From NCBI GenBank assembly GCA_026396335.1, contig JAPLWZ010000016.1, positions 1 to 25,978 of the forward strand: 25,978 nt of DNA. Reading direction: 5' to 3'. This stretch comes from Microcaldota archaeon (lineage in GTDB: Archaea > Micrarchaeota > Micrarchaeia > Anstonellales > Anstonellaceae). Both the position numbers and the translations under genes were made by a program. This document shows positions 8,907 to 16,888 of the stretch, in pieces; the first letter of the stretch is position 1, and every line of letters begins with the position of its first letter. A model generated the notes under the pieces. It saw nothing but the letters and a program-made list of their open reading frames with translations. It ran no database searches and was not told the DNA's origin.

Positions 8907-9806
8907 CTAGATTTTGAATTTCTCAGTTATGAATCTGCGGGAAGGAAGGGATTGCGCACCTTTCCGCAAGACCTTTGCAGCTGCAACCGCGTTTGCGAAC
9001 CGCACTGACTCGTAAAGCGAGCGCTTCTCTGTTATGCCTGCTATGAAGCCCGCGCAGAATGCGTCGCCGGCGCCAAGCGTGTCAACAGGAGTCACGTGGA
9101 ACGGCTCGACAGTGAAACTGTCCGCCTCCTTTGTCTTCACGATTATTTCCCTGCTCCCCTGCTTTATCACGCAGACAAGATTGTATTTTTTCGCAAGCTC
9201 CGCGGCTTTTGATTCCTCGCGGCTTCCAGTAATCGCGAAGAGTTCCTTCCTGTTTATTATGAGAAAATCGCAGCGCTTCAGTATTTCCGCAAGCTTTTTC
9301 TCGCCGAGGTGCGACGCAGCCCTGCCCGGGTCAAATGATATTGGAATGCCGGCCGCATTTGCGATTTTGCTTGCGGAATCGAGGAGATGGAGCGCGCAGC
9401 CGGACATGTGCAGGTGCTTTGCCTGTTTGATATATTCGGGGTCGATTGCGCGGCGCCGGTCTGCAACCCCGAAGTCTTCAATCACGCGCACTTCGCCTTC
9501 CGAGTCGATTATTATCACAGATAGGCCGCTCATGCCCCTGAATACTTTTACCTCGCGCGTGTCCACGCCGAGCCTTTTGAGGTCCGAGAGCAGGAACTTG
9601 CCGTGCCTGTCAGAGCCGACGCTTCCTATGCAGCCCGATGAAAAGCCGAGCTTGTGCAAATTCACTGCGACATTTGCCGCTGAGCCGCCGCCCGACACTT
9701 TCGGGTGCATGCGCATTACCGCCGTGTGGTCAGGCTCTGGAAATGCCTCGACATAGTTGCGTATGTCATATACCACGTGCCCGATTGTCACTATTTTGGG
9801 TTGCAT
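8907..9806 (-). CDS. PfkB/ribokinase-family sugar or nucleoside kinase
   Basis: This is an ATP-dependent kinase of the ribokinase fold; the substrate cannot be assigned from sequence. The 299-residue product begins MQPKIVTIGHVVYD and has the family's first signature around residues 38-50 (SGGGSAANVAVNL) and the second with the catalytic Asp and anion hole near the C-terminus (DTLGAGDAFCAGF). An upstream in-frame extension to 9890 was rejected. The ATG at 9806 aligns with the family start and sits 28 bp from a TATA box, fitting a leaderless message, and the extension would run into the promoter of the divergent gene. It is followed by nadK after 18 bp. Confidence 0.9.
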   Translation of the reverse strand: MQPKIVTIGHVVYDIRNYVEAFPEPDHTAVMRMHPKVSGGGSAANVAVNLHKLGFSSGCIGSVGSDRHGKFLLSDLKRLGVDTREVKVFRGMSGLSVIIIDSEGEVRVIEDFGVADRRRAIDPEYIKQAKHLHMSGCALHLLDSASKIANAAGIPISFDPGRAASHLGEKKLAEILKRCDFLIINRKELFAITGSREESKAAELAKKYNLVCVIKQGSREIIVKTKEADSFTVEPFHVTPVDTLGAGDAFCAGFIAGITEKRSLYESVRFANAVAAAKVLRKGAQSLPSRRFITEKFKI

Positions 9807-9860
9807 AGTGAGGGATTGGTGAGCCGCAGATTTTAAACGTTGAGTAGGAAATTGCCCCAC
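9807..9860. promoter_or_regulatory. shared bidirectional promoter with one central TATA box
   Basis: The 54-bp gap between two divergent start codons holds one near-palindromic TATA element, TTTTAAAC at 9831-9838. Its centre is about 27 bp from the plus-strand ATG (9861) and about 28 bp from the minus-strand ATG (9806). That is the archaeal spacing from TATA to transcription start, so both messages are predicted to be leaderless and to use the same element in opposite directions. No ribosome-binding site is seen before either ATG. Confidence 0.6.
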
Positions 9861-10844
9861 ATGGCAGACGAACTCGAAGAGAAGCTGCAAGGGAAGCTCG
9901 GCGAAAAATACGATAGTAGTGTTGAAGGAAAGATTGCCGAGTTCGGGGGGCTTTTGACGAGAAGGGCCGCTATCAGGCTCCTTTGCAAGGAAAACGGCAT
10001 AGACACTGAAAAGAAAATCGTCCTTTCAGCCGCTGTTGCCGAGAGCCTGCCTTTTTCATTTTCAGGGAAAGTTGACAGGATTTTTCCTGTGCAGATTTTT
10101 GCCTCTGGCGAGCGCTGTGTTCGGCTGCACCTGTCAGATGTTGGAGGGCAGGGAACGCTCGTGCTTTGGGGCTCGCAGACCTCGCTCATTGATGGCGAAA
10201 TTTCAATCGGAGATGAGATAGAATGCAAGGGCGCATACGTCCGCTCGGGCGAAATCCACCTGGGGCGCGAGGGGAAAATAACCCATGCAAAAAAATTCCA
10301 AATTACACCGATTGGAAAGCTTGCTGCTGGCATTTGCAGCACGGAAGGAGAAGTGCGCGAAATATTTTTGGATTATGATTACACCGATAAAAAAACCGGC
10401 GCCGCGAAAAAGATGGCATCGTTCCTGCTATGCGCCAAGGGAAGCGAAAACTGCCTGAGAGTGGTCATGTGGTCCGCGCCCCAAGGCACGCCAAAGCCAG
10501 TTGAGGGTGATTTCCTTCTTCTCGAGAATGTTGTTTTCAAGAATAATGAGGCGCACTTCAACTCTTTTTCAAGAATGGTGAGGAAGGTCTCCGCGCAGGA
10601 AAAAACAGGTGAGATTGTTTCAGTGAACATGGATGTCGGCGGGGAGGGGGCCATTTTCAGGATAGGCAAGGAAAGTTTTGCGCTCCCGATTTCCGAGGCG
10701 CTGGCGCTCCTTGGGATAAAGAAAGTGCCTGAAGGCGTGGAGCCAGCCACTATTCTTGCCATCAAATCGGAAGGAATGAAAGGGAAAACTGCGCGCTACC
10801 GCCTCTCAGAAGGGAAAATTTGCTGGCTTGCGCTTCAGCAATGA
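9861..10844 (+). CDS. replication protein A-like OB-fold single-stranded DNA-binding protein
   Basis: It binds single-stranded DNA in replication and repair. The 327-residue product starts MADELEEKLQ and has the archaeal RPA N-terminal region (KIAEFGGLLTRRAAIRLL). An OB-fold domain follows at about residues 60-155 (GKVDRIFPVQIFASG, VRLHLSDVGGQGTLVLWGSQ), and a second OB-like region follows at about 165-250. No CxxC zinc finger is seen, unlike several euryarchaeal RPA proteins. The start at 9861 was chosen over an upstream TTG because it lies 27 bp from the TATA box and matches the family start. It is the only plus-strand gene here and is convergent with the prepilin gene. Confidence 0.85.
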   Translation: MADELEEKLQGKLGEKYDSSVEGKIAEFGGLLTRRAAIRLLCKENGIDTEKKIVLSAAVAESLPFSFSGKVDRIFPVQIFASGERCVRLHLSDVGGQGTLVLWGSQTSLIDGEISIGDEIECKGAYVRSGEIHLGREGKITHAKKFQITPIGKLAAGICSTEGEVREIFLDYDYTDKKTGAAKKMASFLLCAKGSENCLRVVMWSAPQGTPKPVEGDFLLLENVVFKNNEAHFNSFSRMVRKVSAQEKTGEIVSVNMDVGGEGAIFRIGKESFALPISEALALLGIKKVPEGVEPATILAIKSEGMKGKTARYRLSEGKICWLALQQ

Positions 10845-10852
10845 AAGGGAAA

Positions 10853-10890
10853 AAATTAGGGGAAAGAAAAAAATAAATTAAAAAGAAAAA
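10853..10890 (-). terminator. T-rich terminator after the prepilin gene
   Basis: The 52-bp gap between two convergent genes is A-rich on the plus strand, so the minus strand presents several T-tracts (six or seven T) just after the prepilin stop at 10897. This is the usual archaeal terminator form for the minus-strand gene. No T-tract is seen for the plus-strand gene. Confidence 0.5.
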
Positions 10891-10896
10891 AACTGC

Positions 10897-11349
10897 TTAA
10901 GAAACCTTGCCGATGATGGTCTTTGAGGCGGCCTGGACCCCGGCAATGCTGTTGGTAGAATTGTAGTAAGCAGTTACATTAAACTCGAAAGAGGTGCCAG
11001 TTGCCTTTGCCCAGCCCGGCATGCTGTTTTCAATCGTCTTTTCCTCGCCCTGGACGAATGACGGGATGGATGTGCCGTTTGTGGCATTGCTGAAGACCAT
11101 CGTCATGCCGGTAACTGACGGCCCATTGTTGAGAACTCGAAGCTTCAGCGTGCCGGTTGAAGAAAGCGCATACTCCGTGATTGCAAACGGGCTTGCGCCC
11201 TTCCAGTAGGATTGCGACTGCGTTATTTTCGCGTCTGACGCGAGGCCCGGGAAGAACCCGAGAAGCGCGATTGAAACGAGCGCTATGATAAGAACTACTG
11301 CCAATAGCACCAGATATTCTGTTGCTCCTTGTCCGCGCATCTGAACCAT
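10897..11349 (-). CDS. class III signal peptide prepilin
   Basis: The short basic leader MVQMRG is followed directly by QGATEYLVLLAVVLIIALV. This is the class III (QxSxExxxL-like) prepilin signature, in which the leader is removed just before Gln by an EppA/FlaK-type peptidase. The hydrophobic segment that follows forms the pilus core helix. The remaining roughly 110 residues are a small beta-rich, Ser/Thr/Asn-rich domain with potential N-glycosylation sequons (for example NAT, NGT, NVT, NST). Length is 150 residues. The ATG at 11349 has GGAGG seven bases upstream, which decides the start. No pilus ATPase or processing peptidase is in the window. Confidence 0.88.
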   Translation of the reverse strand: MVQMRGQGATEYLVLLAVVLIIALVSIALLGFFPGLASDAKITQSQSYWKGASPFAITEYALSSTGTLKLRVLNNGPSVTGMTMVFSNATNGTSIPSFVQGEEKTIENSMPGWAKATGTSFEFNVTAYYNSTNSIAGVQAASKTIIGKVS

Positions 11350-11500
11350 TATATCGCCTCCTAATATTGATTTGGTTGAATTTGACTAATATTAGACTAA
11401 AATTTACAGCCAGGATATAAAAATGTTTCCTAGTTGGCGGAAGCAAATTATGTTCGGAATTGGGGGAATTGTTAAAAGAAGATGCTGCCAATTTGCACCT
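11350..11500. promoter_or_regulatory. divergent promoter region, prepilin and secreted protein
   Basis: The minus strand holds AT-rich TATA-like candidates (for example TCTAATATTAG) and the ribosome-binding site GGAGG of the prepilin gene. On the plus strand TTAAAA at 11472-11477 is centred about 26.5 bp from the ATG at 11501, matching a leaderless start. A second candidate, ATATAAAAA near 11415, would give a leader of about 55 nt. Confidence 0.45.
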
Positions 11501-12886
11501 ATGAAACTATTTCCAATACTGCTCCTTGCAGCCATGATTTCGATTTCGCTTCTTGCGCACAATGCAAGCGCAGGCTACACTGAAACACTTACAGTGCAAG
11601 TGTTTGACCAGGACTTCAGGCCAGTGGACGGGGCGCTCGTTTATGTGGAATACCAGCTTAACGGGGTGCAGGGCAACATAAAGACCAAGCCGCACCCGAC
11701 AGACTCCACCGGCTACTATACGCTTGTGTTCACCGACTACGAGCAGATAGATGCCTCGTTGGACCGGACATACACCCTTTTTGTAAAATACGGCGGCCAA
11801 CTCGAAAAGGCAATCCTCACGGCAACCGATGGCGAAAAGAGAGTATACACCATGAGAGTGGACTCGTATTATGCGTTTGTGAAAGTGCACGACCAGAAGG
11901 GGCACCCCATAGCCGCGGATGTCACAATAAGCGGGGACAATTTTGATGCGGTGCAGAGAAAAACTGACGAAAATGGAAACGTGGGGTTCCAGCTGCCGCC
12001 TGGAAGCTACACGGTGAAAACAGAGTACAACGGAGTCGCAAAAAACAAGGACTTCAAGCTTTCAGCAGACCAGGCAATTGACATTTTATTTGGCGTTTAT
12101 TCGCTTGACGTAAAGGTCACGGACGACAGGAAAAAGCCGCTTGATGCGACTGTGGAAATAGGAACGCAATCTGCGCAGACAGACGCAAGCGGCATTGCGC
12201 ATCTTGTGAACATATCAGATGAAACCCCGTCAGTTGTGATAAAGTACGCTGACAGGTACAAGACATACCGGCCGGACCTGTCGCTTGGAACGACGCTTGA
12301 CGCAGTAATCGACATGACAAAGCCGGTGATAAAGGACCTGCACAGCACGGTCTCTGGAAGCGGCGGCGCCACTGTGACATTCTTTGTTGAGGATTCCGGA
12401 TCTGCCGCAAGTGGTGTGGACACTGTTTCAGTAAGCTATACCGTTGCAGGCGTGGAAACGCCCGTTCCGGCCTATACTGTCGGCTACAATACATTCGAGG
12501 CAAAAATACCCGCACAGGAGCCCGGCACACTTGTGAGATACAGCGTGAAGGTGGCTGACAAGGATGGCAATGCGGCTGTTGGCATGGAAAGCTACCTGGT
12601 TCCGGAAAGCGCGGCGATAGCCCCAACTCCAGTGCCAAAGCCAGTTCCACCCATCATTCCAACTACAACGGGCGGAGTGCCCACTGAGTTCATGGTGATC
12701 CTGGTAGTTGCAGGCTTGCTGGTTGTCTATGCAGTGTTCTACTACTTGAAGAGGAAGAAAGAGGAAGACATGGGAAGGGCGCAGATGCCATCCTCTGCCC
12801 AGCCATCAGCAGGGATGCAGCCGCCCTCGCTTGGCAACAAGCCGCCGGAAAAGCCCAGCGCGCCAATCACGCCGCCGAAGATTTGA
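11501..12886 (+). CDS. secreted membrane-anchored protein with carboxypeptidase-regulatory-like repeats
   Basis: The 461-residue product starts with a signal peptide (MKLFPILLLAAMISISLLA, cleavage near ASAG). Tandem beta-sandwich units of the carboxypeptidase-regulatory type follow, for example VFDQDFRPVDGALVYVEYQ, VHDQKGHPIAADVTISG and VTDDRKKPLDATVEIG. Next comes an Ig-like module ending RYSVKVADKDGNA, a Pro/Thr linker, one membrane helix (FMVILVVAGLLVVYAVFYYL) and a Lys/Glu then Pro-rich cytoplasmic tail. An in-frame extension back to 11423 was rejected because it would precede the signal peptide and overlap the promoter. It is an envelope protein of unknown function. Its stop codon lies only 10 bp before the proposed attachment site. 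Confidence 0.8.
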   Translation: MKLFPILLLAAMISISLLAHNASAGYTETLTVQVFDQDFRPVDGALVYVEYQLNGVQGNIKTKPHPTDSTGYYTLVFTDYEQIDASLDRTYTLFVKYGGQLEKAILTATDGEKRVYTMRVDSYYAFVKVHDQKGHPIAADVTISGDNFDAVQRKTDENGNVGFQLPPGSYTVKTEYNGVAKNKDFKLSADQAIDILFGVYSLDVKVTDDRKKPLDATVEIGTQSAQTDASGIAHLVNISDETPSVVIKYADRYKTYRPDLSLGTTLDAVIDMTKPVIKDLHSTVSGSGGATVTFFVEDSGSAASGVDTVSVSYTVAGVETPVPAYTVGYNTFEAKIPAQEPGTLVRYSVKVADKDGNAAVGMESYLVPESAAIAPTPVPKPVPPIIPTTTGGVPTEFMVILVVAGLLVVYAVFYYLKRKKEEDMGRAQMPSSAQPSAGMQPPSLGNKPPEKPSAPITPPKI

Positions 12887-12896
12887 AAAAGAATTA

Positions 12897-12909
12897 GTGC
12901 AGGGAGGGA
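12897..12909 (+). repeat. distal attachment-site repeat (remnant of tRNA-Leu 3' end)
   Basis: This is a 13-bp exact copy of 18211-18223. On the minus strand it reads TCCCTCCCTGCAC, that is, T-stem, acceptor stem and discriminator A of tRNA-Leu plus one base. The next position differs (A for G), and the similarity then ends. It lies 10 bp after the stop of the preceding gene. Confidence 0.7.
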
Positions 12910-12910
12910 A

Positions 12911-12931
12911 ACCCAAGGATGATGCTTGGGT
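12911..12931 (+). other. perfect 7-bp hairpin just inside the element
   Basis: ACCCAAG-GATGATG-CTTGGGT is a perfect inverted repeat with a 7-nt loop, one base inside the proposed attachment site. It could stop transcription entering from the upstream secreted-protein gene, though no T-tract follows, or it could be a recombinase-related site. Confidence 0.45.
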
Positions 12932-12982
12932 CTGACTGGATTTTGAGAGCTAGTCTACTCACCGGCACGGCACTTTGGAGAG

Positions 12983-12991
12983 CTTTTTAAT
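12983..12991 (+). promoter_or_regulatory. TATA box of the restriction-modification gene
   Basis: CTTTTTAAT is centred about 26 bp before the ATG at 13013, fitting a leaderless transcript, and no ribosome-binding site precedes that ATG. A second AT-rich candidate, CTTTATATG at 12992-13000, is too close for a leaderless start. Confidence 0.5.
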
Positions 12992-13012
12992 CTTTATATG
13001 GTTTAAAGCGGC

Positions 13013-15973
13013 ATGAAGTCCAACGACGAGATAAAAACCCTTATTCTAGAGCTTCACTCCAAGCTAAACAGGCTTCCCAACAAGGATTCCGAGACTGAAA
13101 AAAAGGCGGAAGAATACCTTAGCCATCTTTTCGGAGCGCTCGGCTGGGACTGGCTCAGCGCGGAGGTAATACCGCAAAAAAGAGTACGGAGCGGCGGGAA
13201 GACTCGGCGGGTTGATTACGCCCTTAAGCGAACTGGTAGGCTCAAGCCGGATTTTTACATAGAAGTAAAGAAATTCTCCGAGGACGTTTACAATCCAGAG
13301 CACACAAGGCAGGCGCTGGAATACGGCAAGAACAGCGGCATCCGCTGGGTGGTACTGACAAATTTCACTGCCTGGCGGGTCTTCAACTCTGACTATTTCG
13401 AACACCCAAACGACGCAGAACTATTCTCTGGCTTCAATCTTTTGGACGCGGCAGTAGACCCGGAGAAGTTCAACTGGCTCATGCTTTTCTCAAGGGAGCA
13501 GGGCGGGCCAGCGCTTGACGAATACGCCAAAAAGCACAAGAAATGGCGGGAAAGCGAAAGCGTGGAGGAGCTGCTCTCGGAGCAGTTCATCAACACAAGG
13601 AAGAGCCTTGCAAATGCCATAAGGGAGCAGAACCGGGAACTCTTTGACCCTGAGCCAACGGATGAGGACGTTTCCGTCGACTCCTGCGTGCAGCATATTC
13701 TTGACCGCCTGATTTTCTGCCGCATGCTTGAGGACAACGGGATAGGCGACGGGTTCCGCATGGAGCAGTCATATGAGGAGTGGAAGAACGACAAGCGGGT
13801 GCAGTTCTACCGCGAGCATCTCGCCGAGTTCTGGATTAAGAAGATGCGCAAGAGGTATGACAGCACAATATTCGACAGCCACAGAATAGACGGCCTGACG
13901 ATCAAGAACGAGGATTTCGTCCCTATCTTCGAGTCATTCTACGTAAACCCAAAGACAAAGCTCCGCTACCGTTTCGAGGCAATCCCGACAGACGTTCTTG
14001 GGCATGCATATGAAAACTACCTTTCCTACAAGCTTAAGCAGACTGCCAAAAGGACGGGGCTTGAAAAGGAAATATACAAACGCAAGCAGAGCGGCATCTA
14101 TTACACGCCTGAGTTCCTTGTGGACCATCTGGTAAGGGCGACCCTCGGCGAAAAGCTGAAAGCCTGCAAAACGCCCTCCGACGTGCTGAAACTGCGCGTG
14201 ATTGACCCTGCCTGCGGCTCAGGCACCTTCCTTGTGCGCGCATTCGAGGAATTCAAAAGCTGGTATCTTACTCATGAGAAAAACGGGGGCGGCGAGCAGG
14301 CAAAGCTTGACATAGAGAATGACTCCGGGCTGACCACCTTCCTTGACCGCGTGCTTGAAAGCTGCATACACGGCATTGACCTTGACCTCCACGCGGTGCG
14401 GCTGACGAGATTGAACCTATTTTTACGGGCAATCGACACGCCCAACCAATTGCCTCGCCTAAAAATACTGCACAAGAATTCCTTAGTATGGGACGACGAC
14501 CTGCCGCTGCCGTTCAAAATGGAGCGCGACTTCCCGCTCGTTGCAGAGCAGGGCGGCTTTGATGTTGTGATAGGCAACCCGCCATGGGAGAAGTGGAAGC
14601 CAGACTCGCAGGAATTCTTCGAGGAATTCCACGAGGGCTTCAAGAGCCTGCCTACTAAAGAGGCAAAGAAAGTCATAGATGAACTTCTGAAAACCAGAAT
14701 AGGCATCAAGAAGAAATGGGAAGACAAGCTGCGCGAATATGAAACATACTCAGAACTTTATCGCCGCAATTACCAGTTTCAGTCTGCTGAAGCAGCAGGG
14801 AGACAAGTTTCTGGCGACCTTGACCTTTACAAAGTATTTACAGAAAGGGCATACCAACTCCTCAAGCCCGGCGGCTCCGCAGGGCTCGTAATCCCAAGTG
14901 GCATCTACACGGACTTGGGAGCAAAGGGCTTGCGGACAATGCTGTTCGACCACTGCCAGATAAAGGAACTTTACTCGTTTGAAAACCGAAAGTTCGTGTT
15001 TCAGGACATTGACCAGCGCTACAAATTTGTGCTTCTGAAATTCGAGAAAGGTGGCAAGACAAAATCCTTCCCCTGCGCCTTCTTCCTTTACAGCGACGAG
15101 GACTTGAAGAAAGCGATTGAAGCGCCAACTGTTCTTGAGGTGGAGTTCATCAGGCGCTCTTCACCAACCTCATGGAGCGTGCTTGAAATCAAGAGCGAAA
15201 AAGATAAGGGGATAGTAGAAAAACTCCTCAAAAATCCGAAAATAGGTGATGACAGAGATAGTTCTTGGTGCATAAAAATCCAGAGTGCATTTCATATGAC
15301 CAGTGACAGCCACCTTTTCCGCGAAGGAAAGCTTGGCGGAATCCCTCTGCTTGAAGGGAAGAACATAGAACATTTCACACATCAGTGGAAAGACAATCCG
15401 ACTCCACAATACACTATGGATGAGAAAGATGTTTATGCAAACCTCAAGACTGAGAATGTTTATCACAAGGGCTACTGGATGGCGTATCGTCTTATTGCAA
15501 GCTCTACGAATTATCGTACTTTCATTTCGACGATTGTTCCGCCCGGTTATGTTTGTGGGCATTCAATTGCTATTGTAAGGATGGAAAATTTGAAGGAACT
15601 TTGCTACCTTTGTGGGGTGATGAATAGCTTTGTGATTGACTATTTTATGCGTCAAAAGGTTAGTACAAACGTAACAATGTTCAACTTCCTTGAAACCCCT
15701 ATCCCGCGCATCTCATCCGGCAAGCTGTTTGACGAAATCGTAAAGAAGACCGCGCAGCTTGTGGCAATCACTCCTGAGTTCGACCAGCTCAAGAAGGAAA
15801 TTGGCATCTCCGCAGGCCTGAAAGATGAGAACGACAGGCTGCTGGCACGCGCACAGCTTGACGTGGCTGTTGCCAAGCTCTACGGCATCACAAAGGAGGA
15901 GCTTGCCTACATTTTGGAGAAGTTCCCGAAGGTGGATGCGAAACAGAAGGAGCTTGTGCTGAGGGAATATTGA
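13013..15973 (+). CDS. single-chain type IIG restriction enzyme / N6-adenine DNA methyltransferase
   Basis: The 986-residue product joins cutting, methylation and sequence recognition in one chain. The N-terminal nuclease has a PD-(D/E)xK core, with D68 (RRVDYAL) and D80, E84 and K86 in KPDFYIEVKK, similar to type I HsdR N-termini. A helical connector spans roughly 130-350. The methyltransferase has YYTPEFLVDHL from about 363, the SAM motif DPACGSGTFL at 398-407 and the catalytic NPPW at 522-525, which marks amino-methylation of adenine. The C-terminal third (from about 720) is the likely target-recognition region (EGKNIEHFTHQWKD, SSTNYRTFISTIVPPGYVCG). All key residues are present, so it looks active. 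No separate specificity or methylase gene is nearby, as expected for type IIG. The recognition sequence cannot be read from the protein. Confidence 0.9.
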   Translation: MKSNDEIKTLILELHSKLNRLPNKDSETEKKAEEYLSHLFGALGWDWLSAEVIPQKRVRSGGKTRRVDYALKRTGRLKPDFYIEVKKFSEDVYNPEHTRQALEYGKNSGIRWVVLTNFTAWRVFNSDYFEHPNDAELFSGFNLLDAAVDPEKFNWLMLFSREQGGPALDEYAKKHKKWRESESVEELLSEQFINTRKSLANAIREQNRELFDPEPTDEDVSVDSCVQHILDRLIFCRMLEDNGIGDGFRMEQSYEEWKNDKRVQFYREHLAEFWIKKMRKRYDSTIFDSHRIDGLTIKNEDFVPIFESFYVNPKTKLRYRFEAIPTDVLGHAYENYLSYKLKQTAKRTGLEKEIYKRKQSGIYYTPEFLVDHLVRATLGEKLKACKTPSDVLKLRVIDPACGSGTFLVRAFEEFKSWYLTHEKNGGGEQAKLDIENDSGLTTFLDRVLESCIHGIDLDLHAVRLTRLNLFLRAIDTPNQLPRLKILHKNSLVWDDDLPLPFKMERDFPLVAEQGGFDVVIGNPPWEKWKPDSQEFFEEFHEGFKSLPTKEAKKVIDELLKTRIGIKKKWEDKLREYETYSELYRRNYQFQSAEAAGRQVSGDLDLYKVFTERAYQLLKPGGSAGLVIPSGIYTDLGAKGLRTMLFDHCQIKELYSFENRKFVFQDIDQRYKFVLLKFEKGGKTKSFPCAFFLYSDEDLKKAIEAPTVLEVEFIRRSSPTSWSVLEIKSEKDKGIVEKLLKNPKIGDDRDSSWCIKIQSAFHMTSDSHLFREGKLGGIPLLEGKNIEHFTHQWKDNPTPQYTMDEKDVYANLKTENVYHKGYWMAYRLIASSTNYRTFISTIVPPGYVCGHSIAIVRMENLKELCYLCGVMNSFVIDYFMRQKVSTNVTMFNFLETPIPRISSGKLFDEIVKKTAQLVAITPEFDQLKKEIGISAGLKDENDRLLARAQLDVAVAKLYGITKEELAYILEKFPKVDAKQKELVLREY

Positions 15974-15990
15974 AATTTGAGAAGGCGAGT

Positions 15991-16332
15991 ATGATGTCTG
16001 ATCTTTGGATCACTTTCGTCCCAGATATTTACCTAAAGATGCTTCCAGCGCTATCACTAGTCGCTATAGGGTGGATGGTTGAAAAGCAAGTTGTTGGCCG
16101 AGTGACTACTTTTGCCAACGGTCTCGCAATCAATCTACACGTCTTACTTTTAACCAGCCCGCCAATGTGGTTTATCTGGTATGCAAATATAGGTTTTATT
16201 ATGGGGATTATTGGTATCTTTGCATATGGAAGCAGAACAAGCCTAAGTGGAACACTTGGCAAAATATACTACACGTTAAGCTGGGCGTATTGTTCCATCT
16301 TTGTTGGTTTCTTAATACTCGTCATTCATTAA
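15991..16332 (+). CDS. small multi-pass membrane protein of unknown function
   Basis: The 113-residue product starts at ATG 15991 (or the next codon), 17 bp after the R-M stop, so the two are probably co-transcribed. Three to four hydrophobic segments are visible (around MLPALSLVAIGWMV, INLHVLLLTSPPMWFIWYA, IGFIMGIIGIFAYG and WAYCSIFVGFLILVIH). I recognise no family. Its place inside the element, behind the restriction enzyme, suggests an accessory function, but no role can be assigned. A TTG start overlapping the R-M stop is possible but less likely. Confidence 0.6.
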   Translation: MMSDLWITFVPDIYLKMLPALSLVAIGWMVEKQVVGRVTTFANGLAINLHVLLLTSPPMWFIWYANIGFIMGIIGIFAYGSRTSLSGTLGKIYYTLSWAYCSIFVGFLILVIH

Positions 16333-16431
16333 CAACTGAGTATGGACACTTTATGAAAATAGTTTACCCCTAATTTTTCTCGCATTTTAAGCGGTGTTCA
16401 CCTGCCTTAAATCTATTTGGTTACATCATTT

Positions 16432-16587
16432 CGCTTACTCTCGCGCTTAATTTTTCCTGTAACATGCAAAACCTTGACAGTCGAAGAAAGATGCGCTTAT
16501 TCTGCGCTTAAAAGACGGTTGTGGCGTCCAAATGCGCTTAATTCTCAAGCTTTGCTCCCAGATAATATTTGCCTGCGCTCTCGCTTA
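16432..16587 (+). repeat. cluster of GCGCTTA direct repeats
   Basis: GCGCTTA occurs at 16443-16449, 16493-16499, 16504-16510 and 16534-16540, with shorter CGCTTA copies at 16432-16437 and 16582-16587. All are in the same orientation. The middle pair is 11 bp apart, about one helical turn. The cluster is consistent with protein-binding sites, but function is unknown. Confidence 0.6.
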
Positions 16588-16593
16588 TTTTCG

Positions 16594-16700
16594 ATTGAGC
16601 GTAAAGTTGAGCGTAATTTCTGGCTGCGCAAAAATTTCAGAGAGCTTAGCAAAAATTGAGCGTAAAACTGAGCGTAAATGCATGTTCTGGCTGCCAGAAC
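16594..16700 (+). repeat. duplicated iteron-like unit with paired TGAGCGTAA motifs
   Basis: TTGAGCGTAAA at 16595-16605 is followed 12 bp on by TTGAGCGTAA at 16607-16616. The same pair recurs 61 bp later at 16656 and 16668, again 12 bp apart. Each pair is followed by TTCTGGCTGC (16618-16627 and 16685-16694). The second copy continues into a perfect stem GTTCTGG-CTG-CCAGAAC (16684-16700). The arrangement resembles iterons or paired operator sites. Confidence 0.65.
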
Positions 16701-16743
16701 AGCCTACTTCGTTGTTTTGTGTTTCTGAGAGTATTGTCTGTTA

Positions 16744-16887
16744 TTGCGCAGCTCCGCAGGTCATGTATACTGGAGCCGAAAGCTGCGCAAAGAACGGAGT
16801 TTGGATATGCAGTTCCAAGCAAGAATCAACGTTTGAGCTGCGGCAAGAAGTTTATATACGATTGCGCAGCTCCGCCTAGCTGCGCAA
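16744..16887. repeat. two inverted-repeat pairs built from the same 10-bp arm
   Basis: TTGCGCAGCT occurs at 16744-16753 and 16862-16871, and its exact complement AGCTGCGCAA at 16781-16790 and 16878-16887. This gives two potential stems, with loops of 27 and 6 nt. The forward copies share a longer stretch, ATTGCGCAGCTCCGC. An imperfect extra arm (AGCTGCGGCAA) lies at 16836-16846. The second stem sits just beyond the integrase 3' end. Confidence 0.65.
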
Positions 16888-16888
16888 C

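Noticed and set aside
9807..9890. N-terminal extension of the PfkB kinase into the RPA-like gene.
   Set aside because: It would overlap the divergent gene and its promoter. The family start is at the ATG at 9806.
11423..11500. N-terminal extension of the secreted protein before its signal peptide.
   Set aside because: A cysteine- and arginine-rich extension before a clear signal peptide is unlikely, and the region holds the TATA element for the start at 11501.
12897..12940. A second tRNA gene or tRNA fragment larger than the 13-bp match.
   Set aside because: Similarity to tRNA-Leu stops after the 13-bp repeat, and the rest forms a simple hairpin without T-loop or anticodon stem.
16432..16700. 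Possible CRISPR array.
   Set aside because: Repeat units are only 7-12 bp, spacing is irregular (11 to about 50 bp) and no cas gene is near.
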